The notes beneath the pieces were generated by a model. The model had not been told where the DNA came from. It saw only the letters and a list, made by a program, of their open reading frames with translations, and did no database searches. Of a stretch of DNA of 59,561 nt, positions 1 through 8,958 are shown one piece after another. Position 1 is the first letter of the stretch. Every line of letters begins with the position of its first letter. The stretch lies in NCBI GenBank assembly GCA_020832735.1, contig JAFIEB010000124.1, positions 1-59,561 on the forward strand. Direction: 5' to 3'. The position numbers were made by a program, and so were the translations under genes. The stretch comes from Oceanicaulis sp. GTDB lineage: Bacteria > Pseudomonadota > Alphaproteobacteria > Caulobacterales > Maricaulaceae.

Positions 1-805
1 GGGGGCGGGGGGGGGGCGGGCCACCCGCCAGGATCGTCTCGTCTCCCGCCGTCTCCAGCCGGTCCACCCGGATCAGCGCCAGCGCCTGCTGGCCCGCGCC
101 TGACGTAATGGCGCCCAGCGGCTTGCCGCCTGCGCTGACCGCGGCGCCCACCAGCGGCGCAGGTGCGTCGAGATCAAGCCGCACCGTGCGCTTGCGCACC
201 CCGCCCTTGCGGTGCATGCGGCTGGCCACTTCCTGACCCACGAAACAGCCCTTGCGGTAATCAATCCCCGCCATCAGATCGTGATTGACGTCGGTGGAGA
301 ACACTTCGCCGGGGCCGTAATCGCGTCCGAATTCCGGCACGATGGCGGCGATGCGCGCGGCTTCATAGCCCGCCTCGTCCTCAGGCCCGCCCGCCGGCAC
401 GATGGCGCGCAGGCCCAGCGTTTGGGATCGAGGATCGGCGGCGGCGGCCAGCGCCACGGTGCGCAGCTCCGCCTCGCCCTCGCCGTGCGCCGCCGCGACG
501 CCCAGATCGCTGCGCAGCGTGATCTCGGCCTTCGCGCGCAGGCGATAGAGCGAGAAGCGTTTGACCAGACCGTCGGCCTCGCTGGCCGGGGCGTCGATCA
601 GCAAGCCCTCATCGCCGTGGTCGAAAATGATAAAGTCGGCCAGCACCTTGCCTTGCGGGGTCAGGAGCGCGCTGAACATGGCGCCGCCCCGTTCCAGACC
701 TTCAGGTCCGCGGGTGATCACGCGCTGGAGAAAGCTGCGCGCTTCGGCGCCCGTGATGGCGATCACGGCGCGGCCGGGCAGAGCGGTGAGGAAATCGGAT
801 GTCAT
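1..805 (-). CDS. ygfZ: YgfZ/GcvT-family folate-binding protein, C-terminus beyond the window
   Basis: The minus-strand frame opens at ATG 805 (MTSDFLTALPGRAVIAITG) and stays open to base 1, giving about 268 codons; the stop lies outside. YgfZ is a tetrahydrofolate-binding relative of the glycine-cleavage T protein that supports repair and assembly of some Fe-S enzymes such as MiaB. The diagnostic family signature K-G-C-F-V-G-Q-E is present, with its cysteine at about residue 187. The order of an N-terminal GcvT-like part followed by this motif fits the family. The last visible codons run through a G-rich stretch (bases 1-20) that encodes a proline-rich tail. The next gene diverges from it. 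The assignment is firm; only the C-terminus is unknown. Confidence 0.9.
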   Translation of the reverse strand, partial: MTSDFLTALPGRAVIAITGAEARSFLQRVITRGPEGLERGGAMFSALLTPQGKVLADFIIFDHGDEGLLIDAPASEADGLVKRFSLYRLRAKAEITLRSDLGVAAAHGEGEAELRTVALAAAADPRSQTLGLRAIVPAGGPEDEAGYEAARIAAIVPEFGRDYGPGEVFSTDVNHDLMAGIDYRKGCFVGQEVASRMHRKGGVRKRTVRLDLDAPAPLVGAAVSAGGKPLGAITSGAGQQALALIRVDRLETAGDETILAGGPPPPRP

Positions 806-905
806 GGCGGCATACTTGGCGCGCGCGCGTTCGCTTCACAAGGCCCGTGAGGCGCACCTTTGCGCCTCTGGCGTGGCGCGCGCGAACAGGCTAAGCCGCT
901 CGGCC

Positions 906-1862
906 ATGACGCGCATACTGTTCATCACCGCCACGCGCATCGGCGACGCGATCCTGTTTTCAGGCCCGCTGGCGCATCTGGCGCGCACGCATCCGAACGC
1001 TGAGATCACCGTGGCCTGCGGCCCGCTGGCTGCGCCCCTGTTCCGCGCCGCGCCTTGCGTTACGGACATCATCGTCATGGCCAAGCGCCCCGGTGATGCG
1101 CACTGGCTCGATCTGTGGCGGCGCACGTCGCGGCGGCGCTGGGATATGGTGGTGGATATGCGCGGCTCGCTCACCAGCTGGTGCCTGCGGGCCGGCGAGC
1201 GCCGCGTGAACCGGCGCAGGCCCGGCGCGGAGCATCGCCACCGCGTGGCCGAGGCTGGCGCAGTCCTGCGCCTTGATCCGCCGCCCGCGCCTGAAGTCTG
1301 GATCGACGCGGCGGCGCGCGAGGAAGCCGACCGCCTCCTGCCGCCCGGCGCGCCCATACTGGCGCTGGCGCCTGCCGCCGCCGCGCCGTTCAAGGAATGG
1401 CCTGCCGAGCGCTTCGCAGCGTTGGCGGACGCCCTGACCGGTCCCGGCGGCGCCCTGGAGGGCGCGCGCGTGGCCCTGTTCGGCGGGCCGGGCGATCAGG
1501 CGACATCACAGGCGGTGAGCGCTGCCGTCACGCATGCGCCCGTCATTGATCTGACAGGCCAGCTGGACCTTGTCAGCGCGGCGGCCTGCCTGCAGCGCGC
1601 GCGCCTGTTTGTGGGCAATGATTCAGGCCTGATGCACATGGCCGCCGCCGCCGGGGCGCCGGTGCTGGGCCTGTTCGGACCGACCGATGAGCGTGTATAT
1701 GGACCATGGGGTTCCAACGCGCGCAGCGTGCGCGCAGGCGGACCCGCCCACGAGGCTGACCGGGGCCGGCTGCGCCATGCCGAAACCTCGCTGATGGGCG
1801 GTCTGGCTCTGGAGCAGGTCCGGGCCGCCGCCGAGGCGCTGATTGAGGAGAGCCAGGCGTGA
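906..1862 (+). CDS. Glycosyltransferase family 9 (ADP-heptose:LPS heptosyltransferase-like)
   Basis: The product is 318 aa and probably transfers a heptose or related sugar to lipopolysaccharide at the inner face of the cytoplasmic membrane. It opens with MTRILFITATRIGDAILFS, the N-terminal Rossmann strand and G-D-x-I loop typical of family 9. The C-terminal donor-site signature GNDSGLMHMAAAAG begins near residue 237 and is followed by PVLGLFGPT. The frame extends upstream of 906, but homology starts at this ATG, and the upstream part overlaps the divergent ygfZ gene. The stop overlaps the GTG start of the next gene (GTGA), so the two are probably translationally coupled. The exact acceptor sugar cannot be read from the sequence, and no other LPS genes are nearby. 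Confidence 0.85.
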   Translation: MTRILFITATRIGDAILFSGPLAHLARTHPNAEITVACGPLAAPLFRAAPCVTDIIVMAKRPGDAHWLDLWRRTSRRRWDMVVDMRGSLTSWCLRAGERRVNRRRPGAEHRHRVAEAGAVLRLDPPPAPEVWIDAAAREEADRLLPPGAPILALAPAAAAPFKEWPAERFAALADALTGPGGALEGARVALFGGPGDQATSQAVSAAVTHAPVIDLTGQLDLVSAAACLQRARLFVGNDSGLMHMAAAAGAPVLGLFGPTDERVYGPWGSNARSVRAGGPAHEADRGRLRHAETSLMGGLALEQVRAAAEALIEESQA

Positions 1863-3205
1863 GCGAGCGTTTTGATCTGATCGTGAAGGGCGGCATCGTG
1901 GTCAGCCATGCTGGCCGCGCAGAAGCCGATATCGGCGTGCGCGACGGCAAGTTCGCAGCCATTGGCGATCTGTCGACTGCGTCAGCGGGCGAGGTGATCG
2001 AGGCGCGCGGCCTGCACGTCCTGCCCGGCGTCATCGACAGCCAGGTGCATTTTCGCGAGCCGGGCCTTGAGTGGAAAGAGGACCTCGAAACCGGCAGCCG
2101 CGCCGCCGTGATGGGCGGGGTCACTTGCGTGTTCGAGATGCCCAACACCAACCCCTCCACCATCACCCCGGCCCTGATGGCTGACAAGGTGGCGCGCGGC
2201 CGCGGCCGCATGCATTGCGATTTCGCCTTCTATGCCGGCGCCACCAAGGAAAACCCCCACCTCCTCGCCGAGATGGAGGCGATGGAGGGCTGCTGCGGCG
2301 TGAAGGTGTTCATGGGCGCCTCTACGGGCGATCTGCTGGTCGATGATGATGAAGGCGTGGCCGCCGTGCTGGCTGTGATCAAGCGCCGGGCGGCGTTCCA
2401 TTCGGAGGACGAGTTCCGCCTTGTCGAGCGGCGCGCACTGGCCCGGCCCGGCGACTGGACCAGCCATGAGGAAGTACGCGACGCCAAGGCCGCGATGATG
2501 AGTACCGAGCGCCTGGTGCGCCTGGCGCGCGCGGCGGGCAAGCGCATCCACGTGCTGCATATCTCCACCGCTGAAGAGATCGAGTTTCTGGCCCGGCACC
2601 GCGATGTGGCGAGCGTCGAGGTGACGCCCCAGCATCTGACGCTGGAGGCGCCGGACGCGTATGAGCGCCTGAAAGCCTACGCCCAGATGAACCCGCCCAT
2701 TCGCGGCGCGGCGCACCGGGCGGGGCTGTGGCGCGGCGTTGAGCAGGGGGTGGCCGACGTGATCGGTTCGGACCACGCGCCGCACACGATTGAAGAAAAA
2801 TCAAAGCCCTATCCCCAGAGCCCGTCGGGCATGCCGGGCGTGCAGACGCTGGCGCCGATCATGCTCGATCACGTCAATGCGGGCCGGCTGACGCTCGAGC
2901 GCTTTGTCGATCTGACGAGCCATGGCGTGCAGCGCATTTTCGGCCTGGCCGCCAAGGGCCGCATCGCGTCGGGCTATGACGCGGACCTGACTCTGGTGGA
3001 CATGAATGCTGAGCGCACGATCGAGGAAAGCTGGCTGGCCTCGCGCTGCGGCTGGTCGCCGTTTACCGGTCAGACCGTCAAGGGCTGGCCGGTGGCGACC
3101 ATCGTGCGCGGGCGGGCGGTGATGCGCGATGATGAACTCATCACGCCCTCCACCGGCGCCCCGGCGCGCTTTATGGAGACGCTGGCGCCGGTCTATTCCA
3201 GATAG
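1859..3205 (+). CDS. Dihydroorotase / cyclic amidohydrolase
   Basis: The product is 448 aa and belongs to the class I dihydroorotase branch of amidohydrolases, which close carbamoyl-aspartate to dihydroorotate in pyrimidine synthesis. Visible features are the carbamylated-lysine motif GVKVFMG (K149), histidines H181, H231 and H234, and the GSDHAPH motif with catalytic D305. The first metal motif reads D-S-Q-V-H-F-R-E-P-G, so the first histidine of the usual HxH pair is glutamine (Q62). From memory, some other dihydroorotases, for example in Bacteroidetes, carry the same change, so it need not mean loss of activity. The start is GTG overlapping the upstream stop. It could instead act on another cyclic amide. 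Its 3' end overlaps the convergent TIGR02301 gene by 13 bp. Confidence 0.85.
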   Translation: MSERFDLIVKGGIVVSHAGRAEADIGVRDGKFAAIGDLSTASAGEVIEARGLHVLPGVIDSQVHFREPGLEWKEDLETGSRAAVMGGVTCVFEMPNTNPSTITPALMADKVARGRGRMHCDFAFYAGATKENPHLLAEMEAMEGCCGVKVFMGASTGDLLVDDDEGVAAVLAVIKRRAAFHSEDEFRLVERRALARPGDWTSHEEVRDAKAAMMSTERLVRLARAAGKRIHVLHISTAEEIEFLARHRDVASVEVTPQHLTLEAPDAYERLKAYAQMNPPIRGAAHRAGLWRGVEQGVADVIGSDHAPHTIEEKSKPYPQSPSGMPGVQTLAPIMLDHVNAGRLTLERFVDLTSHGVQRIFGLAAKGRIASGYDADLTLVDMNAERTIEESWLASRCGWSPFTGQTVKGWPVATIVRGRAVMRDDELITPSTGAPARFMETLAPVYSR

Positions 3206-3567
3206 GTGCGGCGCAGCTGTTCGGAGAAGGCGCGGCCCCGCTCGGCCAGCTGTTCGCGCACCATTTCGCTTTCCGAACCACAGCGCGGGCGCATGCGCTC
3301 CTGATGCCGAAAGCCTTCGTTGAAACGTTCGATCAGCCGGGCCCGGAAAGGACCGGCTGCGGGGGCCTCGTGATCGAGCAACTCCGACATGGCGTTGCGC
3401 CAGGTCTGGGACTGGCGGCCCTCACAAGCGAAAGCGATGGCGTGCAGTTCGCCCATGATCCGCGCGAGGCTCTCCACCGGATAGGCGTCGTGCTCCTGAC
3501 GCGCGCCGGCAGGCGCGCTGGCCAGAGCGGCGAGGCAGATCAGGGCGAGTATGGCGCGCAATATCAT
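3193..3567 (-). CDS. TIGR02301 family secreted protein
   Basis: The product is 124 aa and starts with an N-terminal signal peptide (MILRAILALICLAALASAPA, cleaved near AGA). The mature part contains the pattern L-G/M-E-L-H-x-x-x-x-x-C, then W-R-x-x-M-x-x-L-x-x-x-E-A-P, then R-L-I-x-x-F-N-x-G-F. I recognise this as the uncharacterised alphaproteobacterial TIGR02301 family. Two cysteines remain in the mature protein and may form a disulfide. It is probably periplasmic. It is transcribed convergently with the dihydroorotase, and trkH lies downstream on the same strand. No function is known to me. Confidence 0.8.
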   Translation of the reverse strand: MILRAILALICLAALASAPAGARQEHDAYPVESLARIMGELHAIAFACEGRQSQTWRNAMSELLDHEAPAAGPFRARLIERFNEGFRHQERMRPRCGSESEMVREQLAERGRAFSEQLRRTYLE

Positions 3568-3625
3568 CTCGGCGGCTCCTTGGACCTGTAATTCTATGGC
3601 TGGCGATCATGGCGCAGCCGAGGCG

Positions 3626-5086
3626 TCAGCGCCTCCAAAATCCGGGGGTCAGCATGACCAGCACCACCAGAACTTCCAGCCGGCCGATCAGCATGGTGAC
3701 GGTCATGATCCACTTGGCCGTATCGGGCAGGGGCGCAAACGTTCCGCCCGGTCCGATGATTTCGCCCAGGCCCGGCCCGACATTGGCGATGGTGGTGGCT
3801 GCGCCGGACACGGCCGTCACGGTGTCCAGCCCGGTGAAGGACAGGAGCACTGCAGAGACTGCGAACGTTGCAAAAAACAGGAAGATGAATACGAAGACCG
3901 AGCGCACCGTCTCGGGCGCCAGCGCCGCGCCGCGATAGCGCACGGGGGCCACCGCGTTCGGCCGCGTCAGGCGCCGGATATAGGAGACCAGGGCGGAGGC
4001 GGCGATCTGGTAGCGGAAAATCTTCACAGAGCAGGTGGTCGATCCGGCGCATCCCCCGATGAACATGACCATAAAGAATATAGCCGCGCTGGCGCCGCCC
4101 CAGGCCCAGAAATCGGCCGAGGCGTAGCCTGTTCCGGTCAGGATCGAGATGACATTGACCAGCGCCAGGCGCCAGGCGGGCGGCGCGCCGTCGCCTGTCA
4201 GCTGAGGCGAGAGGGAGATGATCAGCGTGAGCAGCGCAGCGAAAACGGCGATCACGAGGAGGAAGGCGCGCGCCTGGGGATCGGTCAGCAACAGGTCCGG
4301 GCGTCCCTGGGCGGCGCGCACATACAGGACGAAGGGCAGGCCCGCCAGCACCATGAATACGGCCGCGACCAGATCCGCATTGGTTCTGGAGAAGGCGCTC
4401 AGAGATTCGTCCCGGGTGGAGAAGCCGCCAGTCGCGATGGTGGTCATGGCGTGATTGACGGCGTCGAATGCGCCCAGTCCTGCGCTCATATAGGCCAGGA
4501 AACAGGTAAAGGTCAGCGACAGATAGATCGCAATCACCGCCATGGCGATCTCGCCGGCGCGCGGCAGCACTTTTTCGCTTTTCTCCGAACTTTCCAGCCG
4601 GAACAGCTGCATGCCGCCAATGCCCAGCATGGGCCAGATCGCCATGGCGGTCACAATGATGCCGACGCCGCCGATCCATTGCAGGATCGAGCGCCACAGA
4701 AGAATGCCGCGCGGCAGCTCGTTCAGCCCGGTCAGCACCGTGGCGCCCGTCGTGGTCAGGCCGGATGTGGTCTCGAAGATTGCGTCGGTCCAGCTGATCT
4801 CAAGCCCTGAGAGCTTGAGAGGAAGGGCGGCGGCGAAGGCCAGCACCGCCCAGGCCCCGGCGGTCAGAAGAATGGCGCTGCGCGCGGTCAGCCGGTGCTC
4901 GGGCGAGCGGCCAAGCAGGGCCATGATCCCGCCCACGGCCAGGCCCACCATGGCCGAACCGAAAAAGGCGTGGGCCGACTCCCCGTCATGACCGAGATCG
5001 GCCATGGCCGGCGCGAGCATGCCGGCCGACAGGGCGCTCAGCATCATGCCGAGCGCAAACAGAACGGTGCGGGCGCTCTGGGTCAT
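3626..5086 (-). CDS. TrkH/KtrB-type potassium uptake membrane subunit
   Basis: The product is 486 aa and nearly all hydrophobic. It is the potassium-translocating subunit of a Trk/Ktr system in the inner membrane, working with a cytoplasmic TrkA/KtrA nucleotide-gated subunit that is not in this window. The repeated pore elements can be seen as T-T-S-G-L-T-T-T-G-A-T near residue 90, M-T-T-I-A-T-G-G-F-S-T in the second repeat, and T-G-T-G-Y-A-S-A-D and A-T-T-I-A-N-V-G-P-G-L-G in the later ones. I chose ATG 5086 (MTQSARTVLFALG) because the longer frame upstream encodes an Arg/Pro-rich tail without homology. The shortened N-terminus gives a first transmembrane helix immediately. Confidence 0.88.
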   Translation of the reverse strand: MTQSARTVLFALGMMLSALSAGMLAPAMADLGHDGESAHAFFGSAMVGLAVGGIMALLGRSPEHRLTARSAILLTAGAWAVLAFAAALPLKLSGLEISWTDAIFETTSGLTTTGATVLTGLNELPRGILLWRSILQWIGGVGIIVTAMAIWPMLGIGGMQLFRLESSEKSEKVLPRAGEIAMAVIAIYLSLTFTCFLAYMSAGLGAFDAVNHAMTTIATGGFSTRDESLSAFSRTNADLVAAVFMVLAGLPFVLYVRAAQGRPDLLLTDPQARAFLLVIAVFAALLTLIISLSPQLTGDGAPPAWRLALVNVISILTGTGYASADFWAWGGASAAIFFMVMFIGGCAGSTTCSVKIFRYQIAASALVSYIRRLTRPNAVAPVRYRGAALAPETVRSVFVFIFLFFATFAVSAVLLSFTGLDTVTAVSGAATTIANVGPGLGEIIGPGGTFAPLPDTAKWIMTVTMLIGRLEVLVVLVMLTPGFWRR

Positions 5087-5117
5087 GATCCCGGCATGCG
5101 CTGACGCGGCGTAACGG

Positions 5118-5510
5118 TCAATGCCGGGTCGTGGCGCCGAACGGACAGTCCAGCGCGAAAGCGGGGATGTCGGCGCTGAAGCGCCGCCCGTCCTCGCTGC
5201 GGAACACATAGGCGCCGCGCATGAAGCCAGATGGCGTGCGCAGCGGCGCGCCTGAGGTGTAGCGGAACGCGTCGCCGGGACGGATCACGGGCTGTTCGCC
5301 CACCACGCCTTCGCCGCGTACGACCTCGGTGCGGTTGGCTGCATCGGTGATGCGCCATTCGCGCTCCATCAGCTGGATCGGCCCGCCGCCGGTGTTTTCG
5401 ATGACGACCGTGTAGGCCCAGACGAAACGGCCTGACTGGGGATCGGATTCGGCCTCGAGAAAGGACGGCTCCACCCGTATGACGACGCCGACCGTCTCTT
5501 GCGTATACAT
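5118..5510 (-). CDS. apaG: ApaG domain protein (Co2+/Mg2+ efflux protein ApaG)
   Basis: The product is 130 aa and is a stand-alone ApaG (DUF525) protein with an all-beta, FnIII-like fold. ApaG proteins are linked genetically to divalent metal resistance and diadenosine tetraphosphate turnover, but their biochemical role is unsettled. Motifs visible are VWAYTVVIENTG, VQLMEREWRITD-type strands, G-E-Q-P-V-I-R-P-G, and R-G-A-Y-V-F near the C-terminus. The start MYTQETVGVVIRVEPSF at 5510 has a GGGAG ribosome-binding site; a longer in-frame extension to 5591 is not supported by homology. The gene lies 31 bp upstream of trkH on the same strand. Confidence 0.9.
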   Translation of the reverse strand: MYTQETVGVVIRVEPSFLEAESDPQSGRFVWAYTVVIENTGGGPIQLMEREWRITDAANRTEVVRGEGVVGEQPVIRPGDAFRYTSGAPLRTPSGFMRGAYVFRSEDGRRFSADIPAFALDCPFGATTRH

Positions 5511-5665
5511 GCCCGACTCCCGACAGAGCGCCTGAAACATGACTTCACACCCGGATGCGCGGCGAATCAAGCACTCTTGGCGCAGCGCCATGAACTGGAC
5601 ACGTCCGGTCCGCGCGCTGACATTGGGTTCCCGCCCGTGACCGATTCTGGCTGATCGAGACTGTC

Positions 5666-6685
5666 ATGACCGCCCAGACCCGCGGAATTCTGCCCGACGC
5701 CGCGCTTGAGGCCGCCTTTGAAGCGGGCTGGATTCGCGCGGCGCGTCCGCTGGAGCCGGGCCAAATTCAGCCTGCCAGCCTGGATTTGCGCCTGGGCCGC
5801 AAGGTCTGGCGCCTGCGCGCAAGCTTCCTGCCGGGACCGGGCCGCGCGGTGGCCGATCGGCTGGACGACGATATCGTCATGCACGCCCTTGATCTTGATG
5901 GCGGGACGGTGCTGGAGACCGGCTGCGTCTATCTCGCCGAGTTGGAGGAGGGCCTCGCCCTGCCGCCGGGCGTGTCGGCGGCGGCCAATCCGAAGAGCTC
6001 CACCGGGCGCCTGGATGTGTTTACGCGGGTGATTGGCGACGGGTCAGTGGCGTTCGACCTGCTGCCCGAGGGCTATAACGGCCCGCTCTATATGGAGATT
6101 TCGCCGCGCACGTTTTCAGTGCTGGCGCGGCCCGGCGACCGGCTGGCGCAGGTGCGCCTGCGCCGGGGCGAGCATGTGCCGCTGCGCGCGATCACGCTGA
6201 GCGTGGACGTGGAGAATGGAGGCGGGCCGGTGGGCTGGCGCGCGCGCCGGCACAGCCCGCTGGTGGATCTGGCGGGAGTCGGCGCCCATGATCCTAGACG
6301 CTTCTGGGAGCCGGTGCATGCCGAGCGCGGGCGCATCGTGCTCGATCCCGGCGAGTTTTACATCCTGGCCAGCCGCGAGGCGGTGAGCGTTCCGGTGGGC
6401 GAAGCCGCTGAAATGGCGCCCATCGCGCCGGAGATCGGAGAGTTTCGCGCCCACTATGCCGGCTTCTTCGATCCGGGCTTTGGCGTGGCGGAAGCGGGCG
6501 GAGCGGGATCGCGCGCCGTGCTGGAAGTGCGCGGGCGCGACGTGCCCTTCATTCTCGATCACGGACAGGCGGTGGCGCGTCTGGTCTATGAGACGATGTC
6601 GGGCCCCGTGCGCCAGCCCTATGGCGCCGCAGGCTCCAACTATCAGGCCCAGGGCCTGAAGCTTTCCAAGCATTTCAAAAGCTGA
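5666..6685 (+). CDS. 2'-deoxycytidine 5'-triphosphate deaminase, double-length form
   Basis: The product is 339 aa, nearly twice the length of the usual ~190-aa Dcd, and matches the alphaproteobacterial tandem form. It deaminates dCTP to dUTP and so feeds dTMP synthesis through ThyA, which lies at 39.8 kb. The substrate-site signature N-P-K-S-S-T-G-R-L-D is near residue 115, followed by L-Y-M-E-I-S with the likely catalytic glutamate. The second half (from about residue 185) repeats the trimeric dUTPase-like fold and ends with G-S-N-Y-Q-A-Q-G-L-K. It diverges from apaG with about 150 bp between the two starts. It ends 6 bp before the convergent arfB stop. Confidence 0.88.
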   Translation: MTAQTRGILPDAALEAAFEAGWIRAARPLEPGQIQPASLDLRLGRKVWRLRASFLPGPGRAVADRLDDDIVMHALDLDGGTVLETGCVYLAELEEGLALPPGVSAAANPKSSTGRLDVFTRVIGDGSVAFDLLPEGYNGPLYMEISPRTFSVLARPGDRLAQVRLRRGEHVPLRAITLSVDVENGGGPVGWRARRHSPLVDLAGVGAHDPRRFWEPVHAERGRIVLDPGEFYILASREAVSVPVGEAAEMAPIAPEIGEFRAHYAGFFDPGFGVAEAGGAGSRAVLEVRGRDVPFILDHGQAVARLVYETMSGPVRQPYGAAGSNYQAQGLKLSKHFKS

Positions 6686-6691
6686 TTGCGC

Positions 6692-7105
6692 TCAGTCCTC
6701 GCCGGGTTTGGCGCGCAGCGCCTTGACCGTGCTGCGCTTGGCCTTGGCGGTTTTCTGACGCTTGATCGAGGCGAGGGTGGGCCGTGTGGGCCGGCGCGGT
6801 TTGGGCGTGTGGCAGGCCTTGACGATCAGGGCGCGCAGGCGTTCGCGCGCTTCCTCGCGATTGCGCGCCTGGGAGCGGTGCGTATCCACCTGCAGCATCA
6901 ACACGCCGTCTGCGCTGAGGCGCGAGCCCGCCAGCCGGGTCAGGTGCTCCTTCACCGGCCCGGGCAGATCGCTGGCGGCCAGGTTGAAGCGCAGCTGCAC
7001 GGCGCTGGACGTGGTGTTCACGTGCTGCCCGCCCGGACCGGAGGCGCGCACGAAGCGTTCCTCGATCAGGCGCTCGTCGATTGTGATGGCGTCATTGATG
7101 CGCAT
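6692..7105 (-). CDS. arfB: Alternative ribosome-rescue factor ArfB (peptidyl-tRNA hydrolase)
   Basis: The product is 137 aa and has the release-factor catalytic signature A-S-G-P-G-G-Q-H-V-N-T-T-S-S-A-V at about residues 21-36, in which GGQ hydrolyses peptidyl-tRNA. The C-terminal tail is strongly basic (K-R-Q-K-T-A-K-A-K-R-S-T-V-K), as needed to enter the mRNA channel of a stalled ribosome. It lacks the codon-recognition domains of RF1/RF2, which separates it from prfA, prfB and prfH. The length matches E. coli YaeJ/ArfB. It is convergent with the dCTP deaminase and divergent from serS. Confidence 0.92.
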   Translation of the reverse strand: MRINDAITIDERLIEERFVRASGPGGQHVNTTSSAVQLRFNLAASDLPGPVKEHLTRLAGSRLSADGVLMLQVDTHRSQARNREEARERLRALIVKACHTPKPRRPTRPTLASIKRQKTAKAKRSTVKALRAKPGED

Positions 7106-7313
7106 GGGTTCAGCCTGACACAGGCTTCAGGCTGAGCGCCAGTGGGCAGGCGGACGCCTGTTGGCCGGTCATGGGCGAATCCCTCAAGGTGATGCGCGCC
7201 ATTCAAGCACACCTGTCCGGACGCGCCATGGTGGACGCGTCTGCGCACCTTCTGTATCACCCGCACCTGTGCGCCTTCACCCGCTTCGCCCCAGTTTCCA
7301 GAGTCGCTCCGCC

Positions 7314-8588
7314 ATGCATGACATCCGCCTGATCCGTGACAATCCGGGCGCGTTTGACGCCGCCATGAAACGCCGGGGGCTGACGCCCCAGGCCGAGCGC
7401 CTGATCGATCTCGATGCGCGCCGCCGTGAGGCCACCACGCGCCTGCAGGAGCTGGAGACGCGGCGCAATGCGGCGTCGAAAGAGATCGGCGCGGCCAAGG
7501 CGCGCGGCGAGACTGACCGCTTCGAAGCGCTGCGCAGCGAGGTCGAGGCGCTGAAAGGCGAGATGGAGCGCTGCAATACCGACGCCGCCAAGGCCGAGGA
7601 AGTGCTCAACCAGGCTCTCGCCGCCCTGCCCAATGCGCCTGCCGATGACGTGCCGGACGGCGAGGACGAGCACGATAACGAGGAAGTGCGCGGCTGGGGC
7701 GAGCCGCGTGAATTTGATTTCACACCCGCTGACCATGTCACGCTCGGCGAGCGCCTGGGCCTCGACTTTGAACGCGCCGCCGCCATGTCGGGCGCGCGCT
7801 TCGCCGTCATGCAGGGGCCGCTGGCGCGGCTGGAGCGGGCGCTGGGTCAGTTCATGCTGGACATGCACACGACAGAGAACGGCTATCGCGAGACCAGCGT
7901 GCCCTATCTGGTGCGCGACGAGGCGCTGTTCGGGACCGGGCAGCTGCCGAAATTCGCCGAGGACCAGTTCCGCACCACGAATGATTTCTGGCTCATCCCC
8001 ACCGCCGAAGTGCCGCTCACAAACCTCGTGCGCGACGCCATCCACGCAGAGGGCGATTTCCCGCTGCGCCTGACCGCGCTCACCCCCTGCTTCCGCTCCG
8101 AGGCCGGGTCGGCGGGGCGTGATACGCGCGGCCTCATCCGCATGCACCAGTTCCACAAGGTGGAGCTGGTCTCCATCGTCACGCCCGGGCAGTCGGAAGA
8201 AGAGTTGGAGCGCATGACCGGGTGCGCCGAAGGGATCTTGCGCGCGCTGGAATTGCCCTACCGGGTGATGGCGCTGTGCGCGGGCGATATGGGGTTTGCG
8301 GCGCGCAAGACCTATGACCTGGAAGTCTGGCTGCCGAGCCAGAAAACCTATCGCGAGATCAGCTCCTGCTCCAACTGCGGCGACTTCCAGGCGCGGCGCA
8401 TGAATGCGCGCTTCCGCCGCGAGGGCGAGAAGAAGCCGGAGTTTCTCCATACCCTCAACGGCTCTGGCGTGGCGGTGGGCCGGGCGCTGGTGGCGATCCT
8501 GGAAAACCACCAGAACGCCGACGGCTCGGTCACCATCCCGGCGGCCCTGCGCCCCTGGATGGGCGGCGTGGAGGTCATCAGGCCGTGA
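7314..8588 (+). CDS. serS: Seryl-tRNA synthetase
   Basis: The product is 424 aa and charges tRNA-Ser in the cytoplasm. It opens with [18 protein letters not shown], the conserved start of bacterial SerRS, followed by the long antiparallel coiled coil (about residues 25-100) that grips the tRNA long arm. Class II motif 2 ([16 protein letters not shown]) lies near residue 260, and the terminal [10 protein letters not shown] of motif 3 near residue 383. The frame extends upstream of 7314, but homology begins at this ATG. It is divergent from arfB, with about 210 bp between them. Confidence 0.97.
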   Translation: MHDIRLIRDNPGAFDAAMKRRGLTPQAERLIDLDARRREATTRLQELETRRNAASKEIGAAKARGETDRFEALRSEVEALKGEMERCNTDAAKAEEVLNQALAALPNAPADDVPDGEDEHDNEEVRGWGEPREFDFTPADHVTLGERLGLDFERAAAMSGARFAVMQGPLARLERALGQFMLDMHTTENGYRETSVPYLVRDEALFGTGQLPKFAEDQFRTTNDFWLIPTAEVPLTNLVRDAIHAEGDFPLRLTALTPCFRSEAGSAGRDTRGLIRMHQFHKVELVSIVTPGQSEEELERMTGCAEGILRALELPYRVMALCAGDMGFAARKTYDLEVWLPSQKTYREISSCSNCGDFQARRMNARFRREGEKKPEFLHTLNGSGVAVGRALVAILENHQNADGSVTIPAALRPWMGGVEVIRP

Positions 8589-8958
8589 TGGCGTCTCGCA
8601 CTGCCCCCGTCCTGCTTTCCCGGCCGAGCGAAGCGAGAGCCGGGACACAGCCGGTGAAGCTTGCCGCCACAGGTGCGGCTGACAGGCTTGGTGGATGGGT
8701 CCCGGATAGCCGCTGCGCGGCTTCCGGGAAGGCAAGATTGGGTGGGCAGGCGCCAAAGCCGGCGCTGTCCGCCCTCCCTCCCCCTCGGGGGAGGGCCGGG
8801 GTGGGGGGCATGCAGCTTCAGACGCTGGCACGTCACCCGTCACCGCCTCACACCCCACCCCAACCCTCCCCTCAAGGGGAGGGAGGAAGCACTCCACCTT
8901 CAACAGCGAGAGTCATGCTCGCTGTGCGGACAGGTCAGGTGAAGGACGGGCAGGCGCT
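8589..8958. repeat. Cluster of four GC-rich palindromic repeats between serS and surE
   Basis: This gene-free 370-bp stretch holds at least four perfect hairpins. They are 8618-8645 (arms TCCCGGC/GCCGGGA), 8700-8729 (TCCCGGA/TCCGGGA enclosing AGCCGC/GCGGCT), 8776-8795 (CCCTCCCCC/GGGGGAGGG, 2-base loop) and 8864-8883 (CCCTCCCC/GGGGAGGG, loop TCAA). The C-rich/G-rich kind recurs inside glyS at the right end of the window. Open frames across the region are low-complexity and have no homology signs. The stretch may also carry the surE promoter, which I cannot place. Confidence 0.8.

Noticed and set aside
7257-8903. A 548-codon minus-strand frame across serS and the repeat cluster
   Set aside because: It covers the conserved seryl-tRNA synthetase and low-complexity repeats, with no ribosome-binding site or homology sign.
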